Under the pieces are notes generated by a model that made no database searches, was not told the DNA's origin, and worked only from the letters and a program-made list of their open reading frames with translations. Shown here piece after piece: positions 52,818-62,946 of a DNA stretch of 64,000 nucleotides. A program made the translations under genes and the position numbers. The DNA comes from Saccharopolyspora_D taberi (GTDB taxonomy: Bacteria > Actinomycetota > Actinomycetes > Mycobacteriales > Pseudonocardiaceae). Numbering within the stretch: the stretch's first letter is position 1; every line of letters starts with the position of its first letter. The stretch is taken from the NCBI RefSeq assembly GCF_039534165.1, contig NZ_BAAAUX010000016.1:310001-374000 (forward strand), read 5' to 3'.

Positions 52818-53201
52818 ATGCTGCTCGCCGCGCCCGCGAACGACGAAGCTCCGCATCTCGCCGCCCTGCGGCGCGGCGTCGAGGCCGGTTTCAGGTTCCG
52901 GCACTTCCGCGATCCCGGCGGCGAGGTCGCCGTGATCTACGCCGAGCGGTGGTGTTCCTACGGAGTCGTCGAGAACTGCACGCTGCGTGCGATGACCGAG
53001 GCGGTCGCGGCCCGGTTCCGGATCGAGGACCATCCCGGTGGGGATCCGCTGTGGCAGGCGACCGGCTCGGTCGCCGAGGTGCTGACGGCCCTGCTCGACC
53101 TCCCGCCGCATGGCCACCCCGGGGCTCCGACGAGCCCGCGGCGGCCTTCCAGCGCCCTGTGGCTCCCCGGCAGCCCATGCCGACGGTTTCCCTCTCGCTG
53201 A
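52818..53201 (+). CDS. Small hypothetical protein
   Basis: A 127-residue protein of unknown family. The first 95 residues have balanced composition (PHLAALRRGVEAGFRFRHFR, then VAVIYAERWCSYGVVENCTL, AEVLTALLDL). The last 25 are Pro/Ser/Arg-rich and may be read-through beyond the original end. GAGAGGAA lies before the ATG. It looks like one of the many small actinobacterial proteins that accompany XRE/DUF397 loci. No function is assigned. Confidence 0.55.
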   Translation: MLLAAPANDEAPHLAALRRGVEAGFRFRHFRDPGGEVAVIYAERWCSYGVVENCTLRAMTEAVAARFRIEDHPGGDPLWQATGSVAEVLTALLDLPPHGHPGAPTSPRRPSSALWLPGSPCRRFPSR

Positions 53202-53202
53202 A

Positions 53203-53237
53203 CGGAAAAACACCGCCAATGAGCGGAAAAACACCGC
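53203..53237 (+). repeat. Short direct repeat
   Basis: CGGAAAAACACCGC occurs at 53203-53216 and again at 53224-53237, directly before the terminator of the proline dehydrogenase gene. It is a small duplication and AT-rich for this genome. Confidence 0.6.
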
Positions 53238-53272
53238 GGCCCCCGTCCGAGGGGGGAGAACGGGGGCCGCGG
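53234..53272 (-). terminator. Terminator of the proline dehydrogenase gene
   Basis: CCGCGGCCCCCG (53234-53245) and CGGGGGCCGCGG (53261-53272) form a perfect 12-bp stem, starting 12 bases beyond the minus-strand stop. A-rich sequence (GGAAAAACA) follows in the direction of transcription as a U-rich tail. Confidence 0.8.
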
Positions 53273-53283
53273 GAGCGCTCCGG

Positions 53284-54213
53284 TCAGCGCGAGCTGACCA
53301 GCGAGCGCAGGAAGAACGCCAGGTTGGCGGGGCGCTCCGCCAGCCGGCGCATGAAGTAGCCGTACCACTCGTCGCCGTAGGCGACGTAGACGCGCAGCTT
53401 GTTGCCGTCGGCGGCGAGCCTGCGCTGCTCCTCGGGGCGGATTCCGTAGAGCATCTGGTACTCGAAGGTCTCCGGAGAGCGCCGGGCGCGGGCCGCCAGG
53501 TCACCGGCGATGGCCACCATCCGCGGGTCGTGCGTGGCGACCATCGGGTAACCCTCGCCGTTCATCAGGACCTTGAGGCAGCGGACGTAGGAGCGGTCCA
53601 CCTCCTGCTTGTCCTGGAAGGCCACCGACGCGGGCTCTGCGTAGGCGCCCTTGCACAGCCGCACCCGCGACCCGGCGGTGGCCAGGTCCCGGCAGTCGCC
53701 CTCGGTGCGGTGCAGGTACGCCTGCAGCACCGCGCCGACCCAGGGGAAGTCCACCCGCAGGTCCGCCAGGATGCCCAGCGTCGAGTCGGTGGTGGTGTGG
53801 TCCTCCATGTCCAGGGTGACCGTGGTGCCCGCCGCGGCGGCGGCCTCGCAGATCAGCCGGGCGTTGTCCAGCGCGATCTTCTCGCCGTCGGTGGGCAGGA
53901 ACTGGCCCACGGCCGACAGCTTCACCGAGACCTCGGCGCGGTCGGCCAGCCCCGCCTCCGCCAGCTCGGCCAGCATCCGCTGGTACGCCCGGACCGTGCC
54001 CGCGGCCTGCGCGGAGTCCAGGGTGTCCTCGCCGAGGTGGTCGAGGGTGACGTGCAGGCCCTGGTCGCGCAGCGACCGGGTGGCGCTCACGGCGTCCTCG
54101 GGGGTGGTGCCCGCGACGAAGCGGTCCACGACCGCGGCGGTCAGCGGGTTGGCCTCGACGAGCTTGCGCACGCCTGTGGAGCGGGCCGCGGCCAGCAGAG
54201 GAGTACGGAGCAT
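53284..54213 (-). CDS. pruB: Proline dehydrogenase
   Basis: A 309-residue monofunctional proline dehydrogenase that oxidises proline to pyrroline-5-carboxylate using FAD and passes electrons to quinones. Barrel motifs include GLHVTLDHLGED, AEVSVKLSAVGQF, TVTLDMEDHTT, GAVLQAYLHRTEGDC, SRVRLCKGAYAEP, VATHDPRM, EYQMLYGIRPEEQ and LRVYVAYGDEWYGYFMRRLAERP. The substrate-binding YxxRRLxE appears as YFMRRLAERP. AGGAGAG precedes the ATG. It lies downstream of the P5C dehydrogenase gene, separated by 131 bases and a hairpin. Confidence 0.94.
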   Translation of the reverse strand: MLRTPLLAAARSTGVRKLVEANPLTAAVVDRFVAGTTPEDAVSATRSLRDQGLHVTLDHLGEDTLDSAQAAGTVRAYQRMLAELAEAGLADRAEVSVKLSAVGQFLPTDGEKIALDNARLICEAAAAAGTTVTLDMEDHTTTDSTLGILADLRVDFPWVGAVLQAYLHRTEGDCRDLATAGSRVRLCKGAYAEPASVAFQDKQEVDRSYVRCLKVLMNGEGYPMVATHDPRMVAIAGDLAARARRSPETFEYQMLYGIRPEEQRRLAADGNKLRVYVAYGDEWYGYFMRRLAERPANLAFFLRSLVSSR

Positions 54214-54321
54214 GGTGCTCTCCTTTTGGACTTTCCAAAGCCTGGATGCGGGACGGGACACCGGTACGGGCGTCCCGCCCCGAACGAATCCGCGCTGGCG
54301 CACGGATGGCGCTGCGCGCCA

Positions 54322-54344
54322 TGAGAAGCGCCATCGGGCGCTTC

Positions 54345-54347
<3 letters not shown>
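54322..54347 (-). terminator. Hairpin at the end of the P5C dehydrogenase gene
   Basis: TGAGAAGCGCC and GGCGCTTCTCA form a perfect 11-bp stem around ATCG, overlapping the stop codon of the minus-strand gene. It may end transcription or attenuate it before the proline dehydrogenase gene. Confidence 0.65.
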
Positions 54348-55979
<1,632 letters not shown>

Positions 55980-56139
55980 TTCGCCTCCTTGCGAGAAGTC
56001 GCTGCGTAGCGCTGGGGAGGGCAGAGCGCCCCCAGCGGCGGTGTCACCTCGGAGGTTAGGAGCTTCCCGACCTCCGGGATTTGTGTGATCGGCTATCTTT
56101 GACTCAAACGGCTTGTCCGGTTGAACAAAGGAATGGGAA

Positions 56140-57792
56140 GTGCGGGAAATCGGGGTCGGCGCGGGGCAGCTGGGCGTGCCATTGCGTCAACTCCTCATCG
56201 CCGTCGGCGAACCCCTGGTCGACGTGCTCGCGGCACCGCGCGGGTTCGACGTCGGCATCCGCGATGTCGTCATTGTCGACCCGGAGGACGACTCCGGCAC
56301 CCGGCGCGGAGACCTGGTGCTGGTCATCGGCGCCCGTGGTCGCGCGGCGATGCGGCTGGTCCGGGCGGCGGCCCGGGACGGCGCGGCGGCGGTGGCGGTC
56401 AAGGTGCACGGCGAAAGCGACGCGCACGCGCTGCGCGACACCGCCATCGACGGCGGCGTGGCCCTGCTCGGCGTGCGGCCCGAGGTCCGCTGGGAGCAGC
56501 TGGAGTCCTTCGCCCGCTCGGCCGTCGACAACGCGCGGCTGACCGTCGACGCCGACGTGGGGGAGGCGCTGGGCGACCTGTTCGCGCTGTCGCAGACCGT
56601 CGCGGCGATGACCGACGGCATCGTCAGCATCGAGGACACCGCGAACCGGGTGCTGGCCTACTCCCGCTCCGACGACGAGGTCGACGAGCTGCGCAGGCTG
56701 TCGATCCTGGGCAGGCAGGGGCCGGAGCCCTACCTGGCGATGCTGCGCGACTGGGGCGTCTACCAGCGGCTGCGCGCGGGGGAGGAGGTCGTGCGCATCG
56801 ACGAGCGGCCCGAGCTGGGGATCCGGCGCCGGATGGCGGTCGGCATCCACGCGGGCAACCAGCCGCTGGGCACGATCTGGGTGCAGGAGGGCAAGCGCCC
56901 GCTGTCCGAGCGCTCGGAGAAGGCGCTGCTGGGCGCGGCGCGGGTGGCGGCGTTGCAGCTCATCCGCCAGCGCACCGAGGCCACCGCCGGGCCGCGGTTC
57001 CGGGAGAACCTGCTCGCGGGTCTGCTGGAGGGCCGGGTCGACGCGCGTTCGGTGGCCGACAACATCGGCGCGGACCCGAACAAGGCGGCGCTGGTGGTGG
57101 TGTTCACGCTGCGGCCGGTCGACCAGTCCAGCGGCTCGGACCGCTCCGAGCTGGAGCTCCAGCGCTCCGAGATGACCAGCCTGATCTCGGTGCACGCCTC
57201 GGCCTACCGGCGCAGCGCGCTGGTCACCACCATCGGCTCCCGGGTCTACGTGCTGCTGCCGGATCTCCAGCAGCGCTCGGCCGCGGCCTCGGCGCTCGGC
57301 CTGACCCGCGAGATCGTCGCGGCGGGCCGCCAGCACCTGCGCGCGCGGGTGCAGGCCGGGGTCGGTTCGGCGGTGCCGACGCTCGACGAGATCGCCGAGT
57401 CCCGCGCGGAGGCCGACCGGGTGCTCGACGCCCTGGCCCACGACGTGGGCACCGAGATCGCCACCATCGCCGACGTGCGGGCGAAGGTCGTGCTCAGCGA
57501 GGTGCTCGCGGTGCTCCAGAGCAACGAGCGCTTCCGGGATGCACGGCTGGCCGGACTCCTTGAGCACGACAGCGAGCACGGAACCGACCTGGCTCGCTCG
57601 CTGCTGGCGTACCTGGAGGCGTTCGGCGACGTGCGCGCGGCGAGCGAGCGGATGCACGTCCACCCGAACACGCTGCGGTACCGGGTGCGGCGGGCCGGCG
57701 AGATCACCGGCGTCGACCTGGGCGACCCGACCGAGCGGCTGAGCGCGCACCTGCAACTGCTGCTGGCCCGCCGGAGCTCCTCCCGGTGGTGA
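56140..57792 (+). CDS. PucR-family regulator (PruC-like), proline utilisation
   Basis: A 550-residue regulator with a PucR/CdaR C-terminal HTH (DVRAASERMHVHPNTLRYRV, then RRAGEITGVDL, residues about 495-530), a central GGDEF-like region and an N-terminal sensory region. The Mycobacterium tuberculosis relative next to pruBA (PruC) activates proline catabolism. The same divergent arrangement, with 160 bases to the P5C dehydrogenase gene, suggests the same role here. The start is GTG with AAAGGAA upstream. Confidence 0.85.
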   Translation: MREIGVGAGQLGVPLRQLLIAVGEPLVDVLAAPRGFDVGIRDVVIVDPEDDSGTRRGDLVLVIGARGRAAMRLVRAAARDGAAAVAVKVHGESDAHALRDTAIDGGVALLGVRPEVRWEQLESFARSAVDNARLTVDADVGEALGDLFALSQTVAAMTDGIVSIEDTANRVLAYSRSDDEVDELRRLSILGRQGPEPYLAMLRDWGVYQRLRAGEEVVRIDERPELGIRRRMAVGIHAGNQPLGTIWVQEGKRPLSERSEKALLGAARVAALQLIRQRTEATAGPRFRENLLAGLLEGRVDARSVADNIGADPNKAALVVVFTLRPVDQSSGSDRSELELQRSEMTSLISVHASAYRRSALVTTIGSRVYVLLPDLQQRSAAASALGLTREIVAAGRQHLRARVQAGVGSAVPTLDEIAESRAEADRVLDALAHDVGTEIATIADVRAKVVLSEVLAVLQSNERFRDARLAGLLEHDSEHGTDLARSLLAYLEAFGDVRAASERMHVHPNTLRYRVRRAGEITGVDLGDPTERLSAHLQLLLARRSSSRW

Positions 57793-57804
57793 GGACCTCG
57801 CTGT

Positions 57805-57820
57805 TGTAACAGGTGCTACA
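57805..57820. promoter_or_regulatory. Inverted repeat before chrB-like gene
   Basis: TGTAACA, GG and TGCTACA form an imperfect palindrome (six of seven pairs), ending ten bases before the GTG start and only 13 bases after the preceding stop. It may be an operator, possibly for autoregulation of the ChrB-MFS pair. Confidence 0.5.
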
Positions 57821-57829
57821 TTCCGGGTC

Positions 57830-58375
57830 GTGACGAAAAGGTCCTGGCTGGTCCTGGTGGTCAAGCTGCCCGCGGAGCCGTCGCGGCACCGGGTCGCGGT
57901 CTGGCGGGAGCTGCGCAAGGTCGGTGCGCTCTCGCTGGGCCAGGGGGTCTGGGCGGTGCCGGAGGTGCCTGCCTTCGCCGACGGCGTGCGGCGGGCGGTG
58001 GAGCTGGCCGAGCGTTCCGAGGGGCAGGTCGTGACGCTGCGCGCGTCCGGGCGGGAAGCCGAGGACGAAGCCCGGTTCGAGGCCATGTTCACCGCCGCCA
58101 GGTCCGAGGAGTGGTCGGAGTACATCGCCGACTGCGGCAAGTTCGAAGACGAGATCGCCAAGGAGATCCGGATCGGCAAGTTCACCCTCGCCGAGCTGGA
58201 GGAGGAAGAGCAGAGCCTGGAGCGGCTGCGCCGCTGGCACCGGGACCTGACGGCGCGTGACGTGTTCGGCGCGCCGGAAGCGGCAGAGGCGGGCGAGCGG
58301 CTGAAGCGGTGCGTGGAGGTATGCGAGGACTACGCGGAACGCGTCGTCGCCGCGCTCCACGGGGAACAGCGGTGA
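57830..58375 (+). CDS. ChrB-domain protein
   Basis: A 181-residue protein with the ChrB N-terminal pattern: SWLVLVVKLPAEPSRHRVAV, WRELRKVGALSLGQGVWAVP and a Glu-rich helical second half (EELEEEEQSLERLRRWHRDL). ChrB proteins act as regulators of chromate resistance and related export genes. The stop overlaps the following MFS gene (GTGA), so it probably controls or assists that transporter. The classical ChrA chromate exporter is absent here, so chromate as the actual signal is uncertain. Confidence 0.82.
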   Translation: MTKRSWLVLVVKLPAEPSRHRVAVWRELRKVGALSLGQGVWAVPEVPAFADGVRRAVELAERSEGQVVTLRASGREAEDEARFEAMFTAARSEEWSEYIADCGKFEDEIAKEIRIGKFTLAELEEEEQSLERLRRWHRDLTARDVFGAPEAAEAGERLKRCVEVCEDYAERVVAALHGEQR

Positions 58376-59532
58376 AGCGAGCGATGTGGCCGCTGTACGC
58401 GGCCGGTTTCACCACCGCGTTCGGCGCGCACGGCATCGCGGCCAACCTCGGCGGCTTCGGCTCGGACGCGGTCACCTCGCTGCTGGTCCTGGGCGGGCTG
58501 CTCGCGCTCTACGACGGAGCCGAGGTGCTGCTCAAGCCGGTCTTCGGCACGCTCGCCGACCGCGTCGGAGCGCGACCGGTCCTGCTGGGCGGGCTCGTCG
58601 CCTTCGCCGTGGCGTCGGCGCTCTACGCGGCGATGCCCGGCCCGGGCTGGCTGTGGGCGGCCCGCCTCGGCCAGGGTGCCGCGGCCTCGGCGTTCTCCCC
58701 GTCGGCGTCGGCGCTGGTGGCCCGGCTCAACCCGGCGGCCAAGCACGGGCGGGCCTTCGGCAGTTACGGCTTCTGCAAGTCGATCGGCTACACGCTGGGC
58801 CCGCTCCTCGGCGGTGTTCTGGTGTGGGCCGGTGGTCTTCAGCTGCTCTTCGCGGTGATGGCGGTGCTCGGCGTGGCCGTCGCGGCCTGGGCGGCGACAG
58901 CGGTGCCGCACGTGCCACCGCTGCCGCGCCGCCGCCAGACCGTGGTCGACCTGGCCAGGCGGCTCAAGTCCCGCGCGTTCCTCGCCCCAACTGCTGCGCT
59001 CGCGGGCGCGACCGCAGCGCTGTCCGTCGGCGTCGGCTTCCTGCCGGTGTCCGGCGCCGCTGCCGGACTCGGCACCGTGGCCACCGGAGCGGCGGTGTCG
59101 GTCCTGGCCGCCTGCGCGGCCGTCGTCCAGCCCGCGACCGGGCGAGCGCTGGACGCGGGCCGCCTAACCACCCGCACCGGCCTGACGGCCGGACTGCTGA
59201 TCACAGCCGCCGGACTGGCCTGCGCGACGATCCCCGGCCTGACCGGTGTCCTGGCGGGTGCGGCGCTGATCGGCATCGGAACCGGACTGATCACACCGGT
59301 CGGCTTCGCCGCCCTGGCGGCGTCGACACCGCAGGAACGCCTCGGCCAAACCATGGGATCGGCCGAACTGGGCCGCGAACTCGGCGACGCCGGAGGACCA
59401 CTCCTGGTCGCAGCGATCGCGACCCTGACCGCACTCACCTACGGCTTCGCCGCCATCGCAATGCTCCTGGCAGTCCTCGCACTAGCGACGAGGCCGAGGG
59501 CAGGGGCAGACCAGCCGGTCACCAGTCGCTGA
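58372..59532 (+). CDS. MFS transporter coupled to ChrB-like protein
   Basis: A 386-residue transporter with 12 predicted helices. GTLADRVGARPVLLGGLVAF is motif A and GSYGFCKSIGYTLGPLLGGV is motif C of drug exporters. The start is a GTG overlapping the chrB-like stop. The substrate is unknown; chromate or another toxic anion is suggested only by the partner. The last residues are followed directly by a palindromic intergenic element. Confidence 0.83.
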   Translation: MKRAMWPLYAAGFTTAFGAHGIAANLGGFGSDAVTSLLVLGGLLALYDGAEVLLKPVFGTLADRVGARPVLLGGLVAFAVASALYAAMPGPGWLWAARLGQGAAASAFSPSASALVARLNPAAKHGRAFGSYGFCKSIGYTLGPLLGGVLVWAGGLQLLFAVMAVLGVAVAAWAATAVPHVPPLPRRRQTVVDLARRLKSRAFLAPTAALAGATAALSVGVGFLPVSGAAAGLGTVATGAAVSVLAACAAVVQPATGRALDAGRLTTRTGLTAGLLITAAGLACATIPGLTGVLAGAALIGIGTGLITPVGFAALAASTPQERLGQTMGSAELGRELGDAGGPLLVAAIATLTALTYGFAAIAMLLAVLALATRPRAGADQPVTSR

Positions 59533-59592
59533 ACCGAACCAAACCAACACAAACGCGCCCAGCAAATGCCCCCACCCACAAGGGCGGGGTTT

Positions 59593-59732
59593 GGTTCTCA
59601 TCCCGTCGACCTGGCGCAGCCCGATCAGGCCGTGTCAAGGGGGCACAAGCCCGAAAACCGCAGCGCGCCAACACAAACCGCCCCCTTGACGCGGTCTGAT
59701 AGCCCTCCGTGGAGGTCGACGGGATGAGAACC
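59593..59732. repeat. 140-base imperfect palindrome
   Basis: Perfect 20-base arms lie at 59593-59612 (GGTTCTCATCCCGTCGACCT) and 59713-59732. Inner arms at 59623-59644 and 59680-59700 match at about 18 of 20 positions (GCCCCCTTGAC core). Together they can fold into one long hairpin with a 35-base loop. It may be a MITE-like element or a very strong terminator after the MFS gene. The short flanking stretches show nothing else. Confidence 0.75.
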
Positions 59733-59769
59733 ACCCCAACCGAACCGCAGCGGACAGCGGAGACTCATC

Positions 59770-60027
59770 CCGGAGACCTGCCGGGGGCCTGGGGGCGGCG
59801 AGCGCCCCAGAACAACGAGCCCTACCGGACTCCGAACCGGCAGAGCCGCTTCGGTCCCGGAGACCTGCCTGGGGTCTGGGGGCGGCGAGCGCCCCAGAAC
59901 CACGAGCCCAAAAGAACCCGAACCGGCAAAGCCGCTTCGGTCCCGGAGACCTGCCGGGGGTCTGGGGCCGGCGAGGACCCCGGAAACCACCCGCGCAACG
60001 AAACCCGAACCACCAAAGCCGCTTCGG
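59770..60027. repeat. Three tandem repeats of 85-87 bases, each with a hairpin
   Basis: Units begin at 59770, 59857 and 59942 with CCCGGAGACCTGCC and end with a variant of AAAGCCGCTTCGGT. The first two contain CTGGGGGCG...GCGCCCCAG, which folds into a hairpin; the third is more diverged. The array ends at the stop of the NB-ARC/LuxR gene. The spacing is too long and the units too few and unequal for CRISPR. Confidence 0.85.
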
Positions 60028-62322
60028 TCACCGCGAAATAACCCAAGCGGCGATCTGACTCCGAGAAGTGAACCCGAGCTTGGTCAGGATGTTCTCGACG
60101 TGCCCCTCGGCGGTCCGGTGCGAGATGACCAGCCGGTTGGCGATGTCCCGGTTGGTCATCCCTTCGGCGACCAACTCGGCGATCTCCAACTCCCGCCGGG
60201 TCAGCGGCGACTCCGGGGTCGCCGGTGCTGACGCCGCGGGCGGCGACTCCAGCGCGAAGTCCACAGCCTCGACGGGCGACATCTGGAACCCGTGGTCGAA
60301 AGCCCGCTCGTACCCGTGTTCCCCCAGCGCCGACCGGGTGCTGCCGACGTGCTTGTGGTGCTGCTCGGTGAGGGCTGAGTACAGCTCCGGCGAACCGCCC
60401 AGTTCCGCCCACATCGCCCCGGCGATGCCGAACAGGGTGGCGGCGCGGACGTGCTGACCGCGGCCTTCGGCCACCCACGCCAGGGTTTCCAGGGTGAACG
60501 TCATCGCCGACCTGTCGGCCAGGGTCTGCTCCAGGCTCAGCGCCTCCTTGCCGGACCGCTCGGCGTCGTCGAACCGGCCGTCGGCGACGTCGATGGCCGA
60601 GCGGGACCACAACGCGTAGGAGCGCCAGTACACGTCGCCGATCCGCACCGTCTTGCCGACGCACGTGTCCAGCAGCGCGCGGCCCTTCTCCGGTTCCCCG
60701 CCGAGTCCCACCACCAGGCCGCGCATGAACAGCGCGAACAGTTCTCCGCGCAGGGTTCCGGCTTCCTGGAACAGCCGGTGCGACTGTTCGAACAGCTCCC
60801 CGGCCCGGCTCAGATCGGCGTCGATCATCGCCTCCATCCCCCACACGTGCCGGAGGTACGCCTCCTGCTCGACGTTGCCGACCCGCCCGGCCAGCTCCTG
60901 CGCGTCGGCCAGGCACCGCCGCGCCGTCGCCGGTTCGCCCTGGTGCAGCGCGAACCACCCGTCGAGCACCAGCCCCGACATCCGCTCCCGTGACTCCGCG
61001 GCCACCGAAGGCAGCAGCCGGTCCAGCCACATCCGGGCCTCGGTGAGGTAGCCGCGCAGGGTCCAGTAGTCGACGAGCTGGATCGCGGTGCGCAGCCCGG
61101 TCGCCGCCTCGCCCGGTTCCCGGGCGCAGAAGTCCAGCGCCACCCGGATGTTGTGGTGCTCGCGCCGCAGCCGGGTGATCCACTCCGCCTGGTCCGGGCC
61201 GGTCCACTCCGCGGCGAAGCGCTCGGCCAGCCGCGCGAACCAGTCCCGGTGCTTGCGGCGGGCGGTCTCCTGCCCGGTCAGCTTCTCCTCGCCGTAGGCG
61301 CGGGTGGTCTCCAGCATCCGGTAGCGGACCCGGTCGCCCGCCAGCTCCCGCAGGAAGATCGACTTGTCCACCAGCGAGTCGACCAGCCCGAGCACCTCGG
61401 CAGGCGGGACCCTCGCACCGGACACGACGTGCTCCACGGCATCCAGGTCGAAGCTGCCGGAGAACACCGACGCCCGCGCCCACACCCGGCGCTCCGGCTC
61501 CGAGCACAGCTCGTAGCTCCAGTCGATCAGCGCGCGCAGCGTGCGCTGCCTGGGCGGCAGCCCGCGCACCCCGGTGTCGAGCAGCCGGTGCCGCTCGGTG
61601 ATGCGCTCGGCGATCTGCGCCAGCGACAGCGACCGCAGCCTGGCCACCGCCAGCTCGATGGCCAGCGGGATCCCGTCCAGGTCGTGGCAGATCCGGGCCA
61701 GCGCCCGCGAGTTGGCGTCGGTGACCTCGAACTCCGGGGCCACCGCGGCGGCCCGGTCCAGGAACAGCCGCACCGAGTCGAACCGGGCGACCGAGGCCGC
61801 CGAGCGGACCCGCTCCGGATCGGGCACCTGGAACGGCGGCACCGCGAACGTGCACTCGCCGACCAGGCCCAGCGACTGCCTGCTGGTCGCCAGCACCCGC
61901 AGGTTCGGGCAGGACTGCATCAGCACGTGCACCAGCGACGCGCACGCGTCGACCAGGTGCTCGCAGTTGTCCAGCACCAGCAGCAGGGGATCACCGTCGA
62001 GCCGGTCGACGAGGGTGTCGATCACCGGGCGGGCGGACTGCTCGTGCAGGTCGAGCGCTTCGGCGACGGCGTGCGGGACCAGGTCCGGTTCCCGCAGCCC
62101 GGCGAGGTCGGCGAACCACACCTGGTCGTGGAACGCGCGGCGCACGTCGGCGGCGGCGCGCAGTGCGAGGCGGGTCTTGCCCACGCCGCCGGGGCCGGTG
62201 AGCGTGGTCAGCCGGTACGCCGACAGCAGCCGCTTGACCTCGCCGAGCTCCTGGCGCCGTCCGACGAAACTGGTCGTGTCGGCGGGCAGTCCGCTGCGCC
62301 GTTCGGATGCGGAACGTGTCAC
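60028..62322 (-). CDS. NB-ARC/TPR/LuxR-type regulator
   Basis: A 764-residue signal-transduction ATPase with DNA-binding domain. Walker A is TLTGPGGVGKTRLALRAAAD near residue 45, Walker B LLLVLDNCEHL near 115, and GIPLAIELAVARL near 225 is the GLPL-type motif of NB-ARC proteins. A long helical TPR-like region follows (about 350-680), then a LuxR HTH at the C-terminus: LTRRELEIAELVAEGMTNRD, then HRTAEGHVENILTKLGFTSR. Such proteins sense a ligand or partner and activate transcription after ATP-driven assembly. Only the upstream repeat-rich gap and the tandem repeats neighbour it, so its target genes are unknown. Confidence 0.88.
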   Translation of the reverse strand: MTRSASERRSGLPADTTSFVGRRQELGEVKRLLSAYRLTTLTGPGGVGKTRLALRAAADVRRAFHDQVWFADLAGLREPDLVPHAVAEALDLHEQSARPVIDTLVDRLDGDPLLLVLDNCEHLVDACASLVHVLMQSCPNLRVLATSRQSLGLVGECTFAVPPFQVPDPERVRSAASVARFDSVRLFLDRAAAVAPEFEVTDANSRALARICHDLDGIPLAIELAVARLRSLSLAQIAERITERHRLLDTGVRGLPPRQRTLRALIDWSYELCSEPERRVWARASVFSGSFDLDAVEHVVSGARVPPAEVLGLVDSLVDKSIFLRELAGDRVRYRMLETTRAYGEEKLTGQETARRKHRDWFARLAERFAAEWTGPDQAEWITRLRREHHNIRVALDFCAREPGEAATGLRTAIQLVDYWTLRGYLTEARMWLDRLLPSVAAESRERMSGLVLDGWFALHQGEPATARRCLADAQELAGRVGNVEQEAYLRHVWGMEAMIDADLSRAGELFEQSHRLFQEAGTLRGELFALFMRGLVVGLGGEPEKGRALLDTCVGKTVRIGDVYWRSYALWSRSAIDVADGRFDDAERSGKEALSLEQTLADRSAMTFTLETLAWVAEGRGQHVRAATLFGIAGAMWAELGGSPELYSALTEQHHKHVGSTRSALGEHGYERAFDHGFQMSPVEAVDFALESPPAASAPATPESPLTRRELEIAELVAEGMTNRDIANRLVISHRTAEGHVENILTKLGFTSRSQIAAWVISR

Positions 62323-62454
62323 CTGACCAGCCTAGTAGCGACAGTCGCTGTGCGTAGTCCTCGTCGATCAACGCGTGAGGGCACTTGACCGAACAGGTAT
62401 TTGCACGGATCCCTCCGCGGCCCGGATCCAGCAGGCTCGGAGGTGCCCTGAAAT

Positions 62455-62913
62455 CCCTCCCAGGACGGGGCACTCGCGATCGCCCGGCTCATTCCCCGGC
62501 GGGCCGGGCGATCGTGATCAGGTTTCCGCGCGGGGATCGCCGGTTGGGCCGAGCAGCCGTGCCCGACCTCCGCTTCGAACCGCCAGCGCCGACCCGCTCC
62601 CACACCAGGTAGACCAGGCGGCAGCGGTTCCTCGCCCCGAACCCGGCGAACTCCTGGCCGGCGGGGCAGCAGCGCGCGGTGATCGGCCGGGCACCGGGCG
62701 TCGACTGCGTAGCGGACCGGGTATTTCCCCGGGTCCTTCCCGGGCCGGGATGGACCAGTCTCGTCACACCCGAGGTACTCGGGAGTAGGAAACGAGACGC
62801 CGGTGAGCGCCGCCAGTGCTTCACCGGCCGACGGAGAGCGGTGGCCCGCGACCCTCCCAGGGCGGGGCACCCGCGGTCGTCCGGCTCCATCCCCCCGGCG
62901 GGCCGGACGGCCG
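62455..62913. repeat. Direct repeat pair of about 60 bases, 397 bases apart, each with hairpin
   Basis: Copy A (62455-62514) and copy B (62852-62913) share CCCTCCCAGGxCGGGGCACxC and a hairpin. In A the stem is CGATCGCCCGGC with GCCGGGCGATCG. In B it is GGTCGTCCGGC with a one-base-different partner, so paired changes keep the stem. Copy B ends about 35 bases before the DUF6230 start. The 337 bases between the copies and the upstream part of the gap (from 62323) hold no gene I can support. Confidence 0.65.
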
Positions 62914-62946
62914 CGCTCCGCGCGCCCGGATCGCAGAGGTGGATCA

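Noticed and set aside
59770..60027. CRISPR-like array
   Set aside because: There are only three units of 85-87 bases in direct contact with no spacers, and no cas genes are visible.
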